From assembly GCA_026413225.1 (NCBI GenBank), contig CM048553.1, positions 130,948,190 to 131,012,189 of the forward strand: DNA of 64,000 bases, read 5' to 3'. The stretch comes from Otis tarda (Eukaryota > Chordata > Aves > Otidiformes > Otididae). The notes beneath the pieces were generated by a model, which was given only the letters and a program-made list of their open reading frames with translations, was not told where the DNA came from and ran no database searches. The position numbers were made by a program, and so were the translations under genes. Positions 13,901 through 23,632 of the stretch are shown here, in pieces; the first letter of the stretch is position 1, and each line of letters starts with the position of its first letter.

Positions 13901-16900
13901 TTTTCTTTCTCTTTTTCTTTCTCTTTTTCTTTTTTATCTTTCCTTTTCCTTTTCCTTTTCCTTTTCCTTTTCCTTTTCCTTTTCCTTTTCCTTTTCCTTT
14001 TCCTTTTCCTTTTCCTTTTCCTTTTCCTTTTCCTTTTTCCTTTTTTTTTCTTGTTTTTCTTCTTTTCATCTATTTTTCTTTTTCTTTCCTTTGTTTCTTT
14101 TTCTTCCCTGGTATGATAGCAGCTATAAACTGACCTTCTCAGACTTGGTTTTATCTTAAGTTGTCTTTCCTGCCTGGCTTAAGAGCAAGCCTGGTTTTGT
14201 TCCTTTCCTTGAAAAGTCATTAAGAATTTCAGGATTTGGCTCAATGATTATGTGAAAGTGCCTCGGCTTCAGGCCCAGAAAGATATTGCTCTCTTCTTAT
14301 TTCACAGAACATTGTTCACTGCAGGTGGTCTAATGCACACTCATATACTTTACATTTGCTCAGAAACATCTCAGGCCTCTGCCTATACTGCTGCTTCATC
14401 ATTACAAATCATTCTCCTCCAGGCACTGAAAACCCCCTGTTTTACCTTCTAAAGTTAATGATACTTATCTTTTCACTAGAAGAACGTGCTACCCCTTTAT
14501 CTCTCTCTTTCTTTGCTCTTAACGTTACTGCATGCCCCTGTGAGCTCTTCTTTTTTTTTTTTCTGAAATGAAGTAAATGTCAGGCATTTTAAAGGAATAA
14601 AAAACCCCCACCTCCTCCCTACAAATAATAAGGGCTCTGATGTATTTAAAAATAGTAGAAAATATTGTATCATTATATGGATAGTGTAATTTTTAACACA
14701 TTGTAATACACACTGGTAATAATGAGAAATAAAATTTTATAATTTACATGCAGAAAAATGGCCCATATGATCAAGGAATTTATCAAGAGTATGGATGATT
14801 ATTGCTGCAATTTTTTTCTTAAATATGCTGTTGACCAGTGAAAATCAATTATATTAAACTTAACATTGTTATTTTTTTCTCTCATTATGACCAGATCTCA
14901 GTCTCCAGTCCTGGTGCTAGCACTGACATAAATGTTAAGAAAATTGCTGGCATTAGTGATGTCTGTGAATCTATGAAGCAACAACTTTTGGTCCTGGTGG
15001 AATGGGCTAAATATATTCCAGGCTTCTGTGAATTACCACTGGATGATCAGGTATAAGAGGAGAACAAAAAGAGAACTTTAATTACTGTCCTGTTGTTTCT
15101 ATGATATTTAAATGTTGTGATTAAATACTTATTTGTTTCTGTGATCAAATAGAGCTGGGTGCTAGACTCACCATCTTAAAATTTTGTAAAGTTTTGAAAT
15201 AGCCACAATGGAAAACCAAAGGAAATTGCTAAGGCTCTAGCATATTAACAAAAAGAAGCAGCAAACTAGTATGTCTTTCATTGTTTTGTGCTTTCTGTAT
15301 TCTTTTGGAAACAGAGATACCAAGCTGCATGTCAAAATGAAAAAAATCTTGTAAAAAAAGCCATATTTTTTTGACCTTGCAGAGTATTTTTTTCACCTTT
15401 CATTATAATATGGTTTAAGACAGTGTGTTATTTAATTTGAAGCAGATCTTCTCTACTTGCAAAAAGATAAAAGCCATTAGACTTTCAAACAAATGCCAGA
15501 CATACTGATAACAATACATAGCAAATAATCTTTCACATAATACAATGTACTAAAATTATATTGAACATAGTGAGTGTAGAGGAAAACATCAAATCTTGAA
15601 AATTCTCAAGGGTTTTTATGACAGAGGTCTGATCTATGATCACATCTGTAATATATCCTAGTATATCACTGGGTTTCAGAGTGAGTTCTGCTGGCACACA
15701 CAGAACCAGTGTCTCTGTGTTGCGGCAAGCAATTCTCTTCACCAGCTGCCTGGGCAGGAGGTTAATTCACGGCTCAGGATCTCTTGATTCCAGTCCGCCA
15801 AAATCTGATTCAGGTTGAAAATAACTGTGAAGTGGAATTGAGTAATTCCTCATTTTTGCCTCTTTGTCTTTCAGTTTTTTACAAAATCCTGCAAGGAGAG
15901 TTAGATTGTTCTTGAGTTTGAGACTCAAGCTGACCTCATTCCCTCTTATACTCTTCCTCAGGAATATGGAGGTGTTTCAGGCCACAGGAGACTCCCCAAA
16001 ATAGAAGCTTAATGATGTCTTTGCAGACCCACAGAATATTATATGTGTGCACAAGCTCAGCTTACTGGAATAAGTTGAAAATTTGTTCATGTGAAGGAAA
16101 GAGAATTTTAAATGCATTGGTTACACAAGGACAACAAATGGAAGCAAAAATATTGCTGTTTTTATTGTTAAGATGGCATGAAGGAAAAGAAAAGGAATCA
16201 GATCTTATTAAAAACTTCCTGTCTATATTAAAAAAAAAAAAAAATCACCTTAGAAAGATAGGCTGAAAACACCCCTGCAGCCCTTGAAGAGTACATGTTG
16301 CGAAATACTCCAGAACCTTAAGTACCTTAGAAGTGTAGTGACAAAGATACTAGGAGTTAAAATAAATGCCACTTTGGCATTTATGATAGCCTCTTTCTAA
16401 GGGGTATTGTGCATTTAGTTGTAAAATAAAACATCTGGTTTTGAACAAACGATTCCCTATCTAGGAATCAGCCTGATTTACAAACCATAGAGCAGGCCAG
16501 AGCAGATAGTTTACTGAAAACCTGGAAAGTCTTAACACATTAAGTGTTCCTAGGTGCTGTGTACCTTTACGTTACTCCTGAAGTGTTGGCTTGGATTCAT
16601 AAGAAAAGAATTACAAAGGAGTTCCTTGAGGAAATAGAGGCCAGGGCTGAAGTTTCAAGCAGACATTAAAAACAAAGGAAAGTAAATAGGTGACAAAGAG
16701 TAAACAGTTTTAAGTGCCTTCCTGGTATGAATCGGATTTCTTCTTTGTTGACCGTAGTGGGTATTTTAGCATATCTGGCTTTGTTGGGGAAAAAGCTCTT
16801 TTAAGTGCCACATAAATTTTTGATTCAAGATGAGAAAAATGAAACACTGGTAGTGCCGAATTTACTGTAACCAATCATTGCAGCCCACTAGAGTCTTTAG

Positions 16901-19900
16901 TGTCAACTTAAAATTCCAGAGAAAACTTTGTAAGCGAATAGGCATTAGGAAATAAATGCAAGTATTGTATTTATTGAGAAGTATTTTGCAGAGCCGTATA
17001 TTTAAAATCTAGACCAAATGCTAAAAGTGACAGAGGATGACAATTTAATTCTAGTGTACTGTTAGTACAATGTTAAGATTTTTACATTCATTTTATATTT
17101 TATATTAGAATCTTAACCGTCTTAAACATGTATCTATAGCTGAATATACTTGTGGTAATATGCATCCTTATTTCTTTTGCCCTTATTGGAACTTACTGCT
17201 TTATCTTCTAATGAGTCTGCTGTTTTTTTCTTGAGGTTGCCCTGCTAAGAGCACATGCTGGGGAACACCTGCTGCTTGGAGCGGCAAAACGGTCCATGGC
17301 ATATAAGGATATTTTACTTTTAGGTAAATGTTGGGTTTGTTTTAATTAATAATGATGATGTTACAGTACATTAGCAACCATGTAATCACTTAAGTGAGAC
17401 GACTGTTTTGGCACAATCAAAGCAATGCATTCTGTGAATGCTAAATAGCTATTAATGACATAATGTCATGTTCTCTTCCAGCAAAAGCAGGAGGACAGTC
17501 TCCTGTGAGTTAATATGGCTAAAGGTTTATTGGATACCAGAAACCACAACTTAAGGGAGTTCCTGGCAAATTGTCTCCTTACATTAACATCCTTTCTGCA
17601 CCTTTGACCCATTAAAAAAAAAACCCAGAATAAAACAAAACAAACAGAAAATAAAACATAAGAAAACTTTACTTAAGGGAGAAGCAACAAACCTGTGGCC
17701 TGTACTAATTTCAATCTTCATGAAAATCATTTGTCTGGAGCTCTCCCAGGAGCCCTTCCAACATAGTCAGGGAAGACCTTACAGGTTAGAAAATTGGATA
17801 GTCTGTTCCCTGCAACTTGCTTTCCCAATAGCCCTCTCACTGCTGCCTTGACAGTCGCCACGTGGCCGTCATGTAAACAGCATGCCTGTTGTCCCCTGCC
17901 ATGTGGGAGACGGATGCATCCACGGGACAGTGAGGAGTCATGTCTGTATAAGCATATTCTTGGTCACTTGAAATGGCTCCTTCACTGGTTTATATAAAGA
18001 GAGCATAGCTGTTAGGAAAGGGGACGTTGTTTTGTGGTGGAAGCACGTCTCACGTCTTCCCTTCATTCACAAAACAGAGAGGCACAGTAATATGATGAGA
18101 TGTGTGCCTGTGTGTATAGTGATGTGATGAGGCATTTCTTAGCACTGTTTGTCAAAGTACTCTGCCAATCTGAAGTGCACCTTGCCAAAAATGGTCTCAT
18201 TAAATATATGCAGCACTTGGGCTGTTTTGTGAGAAAATACATAGGTCATCTTGGACAGGACTTTCAGCGTGAGGCGTGTGGAATATGGACTCAAACTACT
18301 TTCTTCACTGGTGGTGTTGTACAAGGGTGTTTCCCACTGCTTGTTCTCCTGCCTCTTTGGGCCTGCCTTTTCATAGCTCTAAATCAGCTTGAATTTATTT
18401 TTACACGTGTTGTAACATTAAAGAGACAGAAAGGGCTTGTTCTGGAGATACTACTCTAACCAGCAATCCTTTCAAATTAAAAACTACACAAATTATCTTC
18501 TTAACCTAGTTCTTTCTCTAGGTACAGTTTTACTGACAGAATTAACAAAAATTAAAACAAAATATTTACAGTTTTATTAGGTTTAGTAGGTAATCAGGAC
18601 AAATAATGAGAAAATAAGCAGAAAATTATAGTCAACATCACCAACATCAGCATATATACTGAAAGAAGAAACAACTTGAGGCTCAAAGGCTTATTTCTGA
18701 TATTTGAAGGAAGATATCTGTATAGGTTATGAGTCATTTTGGTGTGGATCTCTTGTGATATAATCATCAACTTTTCTTTCAAAAACGACTTGGTGGCTTC
18801 TGTGGCTTTTCCACTGTTCTGACCACTTGTGTTAGATGATTTCTGGACAGAAGGTGAATGAAGATGCCATGATGGACACTTCCCCAAAATGAAAACTTAA
18901 AATTAAAAGAGCAGGGAAAATTCATTCTTTACTGAACATTTTAAGATGCTTCTAAATTATATTAGGAGTAGCAGATAGCAGAACCATCTGTTAGAAACAT
19001 TCCTGGTGCCTCCTCTGGAAGAAGGCTTCTTTGTCCATTGACAAATCCTGATCAGTCAGCTTGGAATATATTATTTTAGTGGGGGAAGATGAAATTTTAA
19101 GATCAGCTTACTGTTGTATTTATCTGTTACATAAAGATAAAGAACTTCTAGCTCCATGCTTGTGCATTCAAATATGGACCTCAGTCTTGTGGCCTAATCA
19201 GTAACTGTACATGTTGGCATATTTACGTGCACAGATTATTTACTGGGTGACAGCTGTATTTTGCACATATACTCTACTTGCAAAGAACAGCTTTATATGA
19301 TACAAAGGAGAGTAATTACTTAAGAAATATTAAACAATTTGATTAAGCAAAATAAAAGGTGGTTTTGAAAATGGGCTGCATCTAGTACATTACATCAAAG
19401 TCTTTATATCAATTCATATGTTGGTATTCTTTCTCTCCAAGGCAACAATTACATAATCCATCGTAACAGTACTGAAGTAGAGATCAGCCGAGTGGCAAAT
19501 CGGATTCTAGATGAACTAGTTCGACCCTTCCAGGAAATCCAAATAGACGACAATGAGTACGCTTGCTTGAAAGCAATTGTGTTTTTTGATCCAGGTACCT
19601 TTTCAATGATATCTCTCAGAATTATTGTACATGTATTTATATTGAAAGTAGTTTTTGTTGATGTAGTAGTTTTTGTTGATGTAGTAGTTTTTGTTGATCT
19701 GCTCATGTTATCTAGCTAGATGGAAAATAATAAAAGGAAAAAAATCCAAGATGCTCCTCCCAAATAATAATCTGCCTTGACTTTAAGTTTTTGTCATTTT
19801 TTAAGATGCAAAGGGCCTGAGTAATCCAATGAAGATTAAGAACATGCGGTTCCAAGTCCAGATCAGTTTAGAGGATTATATTAATGATCGTCAGTATGAC

Positions 19901-21161
19901 TCCCGAGGAAGATTTGGAGAGCTTCTGCTTCTACTGCCTACACTCCAGAGCATCACTTGGCAAATGATTGAGCAAATACAATTGGTTAAACTATTTGGAA
20001 TTGTTAAAATTGACAGTTTGCTTCAGGAAATGTTACTGGGAGGTAAGCTAACAACTAACTAAATTTATTATGTTGCATTATGTTGAATTTAGCATACTGG
20101 GATGTTGTGGGAATCATGATGTAAGCAAGCACTTTGACCACTGCCTTGCTGGCTGAACTTTGAGTCATATAATTATTATCTAAAGCTTTCTTGTCTTGGC
20201 TGCTCATCTTGTTACAGTCCAACAACCTCAGATTGTGCTGAGTACTCAGTCATTGCTGGGTATCTAGACATACAACTCCCTAGGCAGATGGAAGAATCCT
20301 TACAAAATATTTCATGAAATCCACTGTTGATTCAGTAAAAACACTGAAAATAAACACAGTGCTTAGTATGGTTGAAGTCTGGTTAAATTGTTTAATGAAT
20401 ACCCAGAGGCAATTATTCAAATTGCCAATCAAAATATTTGCTCTACAGAAATGTAATTATTGCAGTATAAGTCACTGGCAACAACATGCTCTTCTGAATT
20501 TATATGTGCTCATGTTATTTTTGCAGGTACTTCTAATGATGCCAGTCATTTGCATCATCCAGTACATCCTCACTTAGCCCAAGATCCATTAACTGGCCAG
20601 ACTATCCTCATAAGTTCAATGTCTGCTCCTGTACATACAGAACAGATTTGTAAGTAATTGCAAGTTAGCCTTCTGTCATAACATTTCACTGTTACAGTTA
20701 AAAATATTAATTAGAATTGTGGCCTGTCAGTGCTCATAGAGTTATTTCATCATAATTCTTAAATTAAAATAATTGTTCATTAAAAACATATGTATGTAAG
20801 CAGTGTTAAGTGACAGATTTTGACCTGAATTTAATCTAATTTTAAAAATTCAGCACCATTCTGATATATCATTGCTTTCACATGCAGTTTTTAATAAACT
20901 AAAAATTCTGATAATTAAAATATCCTGTTTACCTAGCATGCCAATTGTAACAGAACTTCCTTTGGGGGCAGTAGTAGGTATGTTTGTATGTGGAGTAGGC
21001 CAGAATATAAAAATATGTAATTCTTCCTATATTCTTTTTCAGCAACTCCAGAAACTCCATTACCTTCCCCTCCTCAAGGCTCTGGGCAAGAATACAAAAT
21101 GTCTACAAATCAGGCTTCAGTCATTGCACAGCAGTCTATTTTGAAACAAAAACCGTTGTGA
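1878..21161 (+). CDS. HNF4G: HNF4G, hepatocyte nuclear factor 4 gamma (NR2A2), ten coding exons
   Basis: Orphan nuclear receptor of the NR2A class. By family knowledge it binds DR1 elements as a homodimer in the nucleus, carries a constitutively bound fatty acid, and activates gut, liver and kidney epithelial genes. Joined exons: 1878-1992, 4910-5078, 6657-6751, 10353-10459, 14895-15050, 17236-17323, 19442-19594, 19806-20042, 20527-20649, 21043-21161. The total is 1362 nt, or 453 residues plus stop. Zinc-finger cysteines are 58, 61, 75, 78 and 94, 100, 110, 113, with P-box CDGCKG. The ligand-binding domain runs from about residue 163 to 374 and ends in the AF-2 helix LLQEMLLGG; the F domain is 375-453. 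Residues [12 protein letters not shown] near the start and ISVSSPG at the exon 5 boundary match gamma rather than alpha. All introns are GT-AG and every phase is consistent. I see no frameshift or internal stop, so the gene looks intact. The avian beta paralogue is the main alternative and fits less well. Confidence 0.96.
1993..4909 (+). other. HNF4G intron 1
   Basis: A 2.9 kb AT-rich intron. I see no gene or recent transposon. Its only striking element is a C-run cluster at 4413-4429, listed separately. If the exon 2 ATG is used by a separate promoter, that promoter would lie in the last part of this intron. Confidence 0.85.
4413..4429 (-). other. Tight G-quadruplex-capable run (minus strand)
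   Basis: The + strand shows CCCC-T-CCCCCCC-G-CCCC. The minus strand can therefore supply four G-tracts of at least three with single-base loops, the most stable G4 geometry. It sits about 480 bases before exon 2 in otherwise AT-rich intron 1. The nascent RNA would carry the C-rich strand. Confidence 0.5.
4910..5078 (+). CDS. HNF4G: HNF4G coding exon 2 (first zinc finger, alternative start)
   Basis: Acceptor TCTCCTCAG, donor GCAG|GTATTT. Carries codon 39 to codon 95 (partial), including all of zinc finger 1 (cysteines 58, 61, 75, 78), the P-box CDGCKG and the start of finger 2. An in-frame ATG at 4933-4935 (residue 47, MNTADNG) corresponds to the start of the short human HNF4G protein. Starting there would give 407 residues and lose the AF-1 region. 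Confidence 0.95.
5079..6656 (+). other. HNF4G intron 2
   Basis: A 1.6 kb intron with ordinary AT-rich sequence. Open frames between 5848 and 6497 overlap on both strands and show no recognisable domain. No recent repeat is visible. Confidence 0.8.
6657..6751 (+). CDS. HNF4G: HNF4G coding exon 3 (second zinc finger)
   Basis: Acceptor TCTGACAG, donor GAAG|GTAATA. Completes zinc finger 2 with cysteines 100, 110 and 113 and the basic C-terminal extension FRAGMKKE. In nuclear receptors the D-box of finger 2 mediates dimer contact on DR1 DNA. The codon after E126 is split, in phase with exon 4. Confidence 0.95.
8030..8560 (-). mobile_element. CR1 LINE fragment (3' region, diverged)
   Basis: Read on the minus strand, the block matches the remembered CR1 3' region. 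Hallmarks on the + strand are CATCTGGTCCAGGCCCCC near 8057, TTCCACAACCTCTCTCAGC near 8160 and TGGCCACCCTCATTGGGAAG near 8196; then TTTTTCCTCAT and, further right, AGCCCAAAACAG. The copy is clearly diverged and 5'-truncated, and it lies antisense in HNF4G intron 3. The open frames over it are chance frames within the repeat. Confidence 0.8.
9546..9583 (+). repeat. T-rich low-complexity tract
   Basis: Runs of T interrupted by single C within intron 3, about 770 bases before exon 4. No transposon sequence is attached that I can see. Confidence 0.7.
10353..10459 (+). CDS. HNF4G: HNF4G coding exon 4 (hinge)
   Basis: Acceptor TTTTCCAG, donor TCAG|GTACTG. Encodes residues 127-162, beginning [13 protein letters not shown]. 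That is the strongly conserved HNF4 hinge segment, followed by the variable STFDG/NTFDG-type stretch. The exon ends exactly on a codon boundary. Confidence 0.95.
10986..11003 (+). repeat. Poly(C) run, 18 bases
   Basis: Eighteen uninterrupted C bases in intron 4, followed by GTATCC. The minus strand is poly(G) and could form G-quadruplexes. Long C homopolymers are rare and prone to slippage and sequencing error, so the exact length is uncertain. Confidence 0.85.
11935..12330 (-). mobile_element. CR1 LINE 3' fragment (young, minus strand)
   Basis: The element's 3' end lies at the left: AATCATAGAATCTTTAAGG followed by TTGGAAAAGACCTCCAAG is the complement of a CR1 tail. It continues to about 12,330 through text typical of the region upstream of the CR1 3' UTR, such as TTCCAGTACCTGACCACTC. 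Its terminal 70 or so bases are nearly identical to those of the + strand copy ending at 27,765, so both belong to one recently active subfamily. It is 5'-truncated. Confidence 0.88.
12338..12617 (+). mobile_element. CR1 LINE 3' fragment (plus strand)
   Basis: The block carries the CR1 3' signature: ACGTGGTGGAGTCCCCATT, then GGAGGTTTTCAAGATGCGA, then CCCCTTCCAACCTGGGC and the tail ATGATTCTCTG. It abuts the neighbouring minus-strand copy at their truncated 5' ends. Its tail differs from that neighbour, so it is a separate insertion of another subfamily. Confidence 0.85.
13740..14052 (+). repeat. Three-part polypyrimidine satellite
   Basis: Three consecutive arrays share a 6-base period: TTTTTC x18 at 13747-13854, the 12-base dimer TTTTTCTTTCTC x5 at 13864-13923, and CCTTTT x16 at 13942-14037. 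The tract is pure pyrimidine on the sense strand from 13740 to 13935 and from 13937 to 14052. It ends 842 bases before exon 5. Such tracts can form intramolecular triplexes, and in RNA they are typical PTB-binding sequence. Confidence 0.95.
14895..15050 (+). CDS. HNF4G: HNF4G coding exon 5 (start of ligand-binding domain)
   Basis: Acceptor TGACCAG, donor TCAG|GTATAA. Encodes residues 163-214, from [10 protein letters not shown] through the helix 3 region [24 protein letters not shown] (given here without its left flank). The exon begins and ends on codon boundaries. The glycine in KYIPGF stands where I recall alanine in mammalian HNF4A and HNF4G. Confidence 0.95.
15051..17235 (+). other. HNF4G intron 5
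   Basis: A 2.2 kb AT-rich intron. An A-run lies at about 16,230. I see no recognisable repeat or gene. The intron ends in a T-rich tract followed by an unusual GAG acceptor. Confidence 0.8.
17236..17323 (+). CDS. HNF4G: HNF4G coding exon 6 (ligand-binding domain, helices 4-5)
   Basis: Acceptor TTCTTGAG, donor TTAG|GTAAAT. Encodes residues 215 to 244 (partial): [19 protein letters not shown] and then [11 protein letters not shown]. This is the core nuclear-receptor helix 5 region. Arg219 matches the family position that contacts the ligand carboxylate. A GAG acceptor is legal but less favoured than CAG or TAG. Confidence 0.94.
17324..19441 (+). other. HNF4G intron 6
   Basis: A 2.1 kb intron without a supported gene. 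The minus-strand frame at 18594-18887 opens at TTG and ends in a hydrophobic stretch, but it has no ATG near its start and no recognisable domain. Nothing else stands out. Confidence 0.75.
19442..19594 (+). CDS. HNF4G: HNF4G coding exon 7 (ligand-binding domain, middle)
   Basis: Acceptor TCTCCAAG, donor CCAG|GTACCT. Encodes residues 244/245-294 plus one base: [20 protein letters not shown], then [20 protein letters not shown], then [10 protein letters not shown]. It matches HNF4G closely and includes the conserved [11 protein letters not shown] segment. Confidence 0.95.
19595..19805 (+). other. HNF4G intron 7 with 18-bp tandem repeat
   Basis: The shortest intron, 211 bases. At 19648-19698 it contains a tandem repeat of GTAGTAGTTTTTGTTGAT: two full copies (19663-19680 and 19681-19698) preceded by a 15-base partial copy. 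The units are identical, so the expansion is recent. Confidence 0.9.
19806..20042 (+). CDS. HNF4G: HNF4G coding exon 8 (ligand-binding domain, dimer helix and AF-2)
   Basis: Acceptor TTTTTTAAG, donor GGAG|GTAAGC. Encodes residues 295-373 plus one base. It holds [16 protein letters not shown], the invariant [19 protein letters not shown] and [20 protein letters not shown] of the helix 9-10 dimer interface, and helix 12 with [15 protein letters not shown] replaces the MVKIDN that I recall for human. Confidence 0.96.
20043..20526 (+). other. HNF4G intron 8
   Basis: A 484-base intron ending TTATTTTTGCAG. Nothing else is recognisable in it. Confidence 0.85.
20527..20649 (+). CDS. HNF4G: HNF4G coding exon 9 (F domain)
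   Basis: Acceptor TTTGCAG; donor ATTT|GTAAGT, in which the usual G at -1 is replaced by T but the intron side is optimal. Encodes residues 374-414 plus one base: a histidine-rich run ([11 protein letters not shown]) and [14 protein letters not shown], characteristic of the HNF4G F domain. Confidence 0.94.
20650..21042 (+). other. HNF4G intron 9
   Basis: A 393-base AT-rich intron with a strong 3' end (TTCTTTTTCAG). No other element is seen. Confidence 0.85.
21043..21161 (+). CDS. HNF4G: HNF4G coding exon 10 (C-terminus and stop)
   Basis: Encodes residues 415-453: [19 protein letters not shown], then [13 protein letters not shown] and the end ILKQKPL. The stop TGA (21159-21161) is followed directly by an in-frame TAA. 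The exon continues into the 3' UTR. Confidence 0.95.
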
Positions 21162-21195
21162 TAATGTTTCGCTGTTTGTCTTGCTCATTTATCTG

Positions 21196-21271
21196 TCCGT
21201 CCTTCCTTCCTTCCCTCCCTCCCTCTCTTCCTTCCTTCCCTCCATTCCTCCCCCCTTCCCTCTTTTCTTTT
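21196..21271 (+). repeat. Pyrimidine-rich CCTT/CCCT tract in 3' UTR
   Basis: An impure microsatellite of CCTT and CCCT units about 35 bases after the stop codons, almost wholly pyrimidine. In RNA it would offer sites for poly(C)- and polypyrimidine-binding proteins. That role is inferred. Confidence 0.85.
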
Positions 21272-23245
21272 TATGCACTAGATAAATTGGTAGGACACTT
21301 GCACATTTAAAATCTCAGGATAATAAGGAAATTATTTCCTCAGGAGCCACTACTGTGGGTGTTTCTTAAAACACCTCATGATTTGGAAAGGAATACTCAC
21401 TGTTCTGACTGCCACATACAACTGTAACTGTGGATGCTGCAGTCTGATAAATATGTATAGAGGTTAATACCATTTTTAGATCTTTTAACTGCACAGATTA
21501 ATTTTTTATTTCCTGTTTTAGTTGTTGTCTTAATATTATTGTTTTAGATGTGTATATAATTTTTTCATTGTGATGGAACTGGTTAGTGCTTGTTTAGCTG
21601 TGAATTGTAGATAGGAAAAAGTGGGTTAATCAAACAATAGTCAAGATTCCTTGAATAGTAAAAGCATAGGCTACCAAACAAAGCACATGTATTATTTAAA
21701 AAGAAAATAGTGGACAGAAATACTCTTTTTAAAAAAAAAAATAAATCTTGATTTGAAAAAAACATCTCTTTCAAGTAAAAATTCAACAGAAGAGTTGAAT
21801 CCTCCCTGCTTACATGGTTATATGAATCAGAGGGCCTACCACATGCAAATATGTTGACGACTTTTAAATTTTGCATGCACAGTAATATCTATATCAGTGC
21901 TGAGGCATGGGTGCAGGCATTTATGTTGCTAAATTGCTAGAACAGCAACTGGTATCCTTTTGTTAAGGACTAACTAGTACTCTCGCAGACAATTTCTGGT
22001 CATATTTTGGAAATAAGCCCAGTCTAGGACACTTTTCACTAGGCGCTTTGCATATGGCTACCTCACTTTAGGGACGCAGAGAGTATAACTATGAATACGG
22101 CCAGACCATGCCACTTGACCTCAGGGCTAGAGTATAGACTTTGTACTGTTTGGTTTACTAGTGTAAATGTAGCCATTGTGTTTATTTGCCTAACTGGCTG
22201 ATGAATGCGTGTTTCAGCAGTCACTCTAAACTTCACCTACAGAGTATCTGTAGTCATGTCCTAGCGCTGTGTCTGGAGAGGTATGGCTTACTAACTCAAG
22301 CAGCAGATGTGCCTGAGTTCAGCTCCAGATGTTCCTGGTTTGAGCCATAGTATTTCAAGCCAGAAGATAGCCAGCACACCAAATACTCTTTCTCTGAATT
22401 TTTAAGAGTTTTGAGAAGCCTGGGATGAATTGACTTACTGTGATGAGTCCCCTTCTCCTCTTCTTCTTTGTCCCCTTCCAGTCTTGGGGGAAGATCCAAA
22501 ATTGACTAAATTTTGTGTCTGGAGTCTATAATAACCCATCTGGATTCAGATCCTCTGTGGATTTGCACAAAGGGAACCTTGTGACACATGATCACTTGGG
22601 CATATATTCACTCAGTTACAATTTGTGAAAATGGTCTATTATGATATATAAAGTGATCTGTTGTTCATACAATACTGACATCATAAGAAAATCACCACTT
22701 TGCACATTTTATTTATTCCAGTCAGGAATTATTTTCCTTTAGTACCTTAAAGTAGACTTTCTTCCCAGAAGTTGCATAAGAGAGAAACAGGAAAAAAAAA
22801 GATAATAATACTGAACTATTGCAAAGATAAAATATAGTGGAGTCAGAAATTCTGCAAGGTGAGATGTTGATCATCCTGAACCAGACACCTGCATTAATCA
22901 CAGCATCCAAAGATGGTGTAGTTAAACCTCTGTCTTTTAAAAGTTGCTCAAATAGACTAATATGATTCTTCAGATACATTTTTGCAGGCAGGAAATGCAA
23001 CATGGTAAATGCTGAGCTGATCTGAACATTCAAAAGGCTTTAATGAGAATACACTTACCACCAAGTAGAAGCTGTGTTTCTTTATGTTATTTTAAAGTAG
23101 TTGCTTTTGTAAAGTCTGCATACAGTAGCTCTTAATGTTTACCTTTTGCTTTTTAGAGTGTTTTTCTTTTTGCTGGTTACTGTTTATTTTTTATCAATGC
23201 ATTGCTCTTTTTACAGGTCCCTTTTAGTATGAGTTTTTATGACAG

Positions 23246-23251
23246 AATAAA
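23246..23251 (+). terminator. Candidate polyadenylation signal (proximal)
   Basis: AATAAA within the HNF4G 3' UTR, about 2.1 kb after the stop. Its use is uncertain because no expression data are available here. Confidence 0.35.
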
Positions 23252-23626
23252 GTACTGAAGTTTTGCCATTAACTTTAGAGGGATCTGGATTGTGCTGTTT
23301 TTACAAGTTGGCCACCAATGCTTTGTGAGGAAACACAAAGGTAAAGAATGCGTGAGAGATACTGAGCAGCCCAAAAGTTGATGATGGGGGTCACTTTTGT
23401 GTACTTGTCATAGAAAGAGTGTTTGGCTCAAGCTGGATCTGTATTACTTTACTGGGTCAGATTAATTAAGTCAGTTGCATAAACATGGCAGTATTGGTCT
23501 GACTAAAAACATTTAACTGGAAATAAAAAATAGTACCCAAGTTGGCCACCCTTACCTTATATAAGCAATGTGTATAATAGCTTAATGGGTTTAGTTTTCA
23601 CGCTGTACTTTAGATATCAAGTGTAC

Positions 23627-23632
23627 AATAAA
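23627..23632 (+). terminator. Candidate polyadenylation signal (middle)
   Basis: AATAAA, followed by TGTTTTC that could serve as a downstream U/GU element. It is an alternative to the distal site. Confidence 0.4.

Larger units (their letters stand above)
10460..14894 (+). other. HNF4G intron 4 (repeat-laden)
   Basis: At 4.4 kb this is the longest and most repeat-rich intron. It holds an 18-base poly(C) run, two head-to-head CR1 fragments and a 300-base polypyrimidine satellite, all listed separately. The long frames across 13503-14159 are artefacts of the satellite. Confidence 0.85.

Noticed and set aside
13503-14159. Frames of 150-188 codons made mostly of Phe/Leu or Lys
   Set aside because: They are translations of the polypyrimidine satellite; no stop codon can occur in such repeats.
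18594-18887. A 97-codon minus-strand frame ending in a hydrophobic, tail-anchor-like segment
   Set aside because: It opens at TTG right after a stop and lacks an ATG near its start. I recognise no family, and it lies inside an intron of a well-supported gene on the other strand.
1878-21161. Identity as HNF4A or HNF4B
   Set aside because: The N-terminus ([12 protein letters not shown]), the hinge end (ISVSSPG) and the F domain ([10 protein letters not shown]) follow gamma; the alpha F domain is longer and different.
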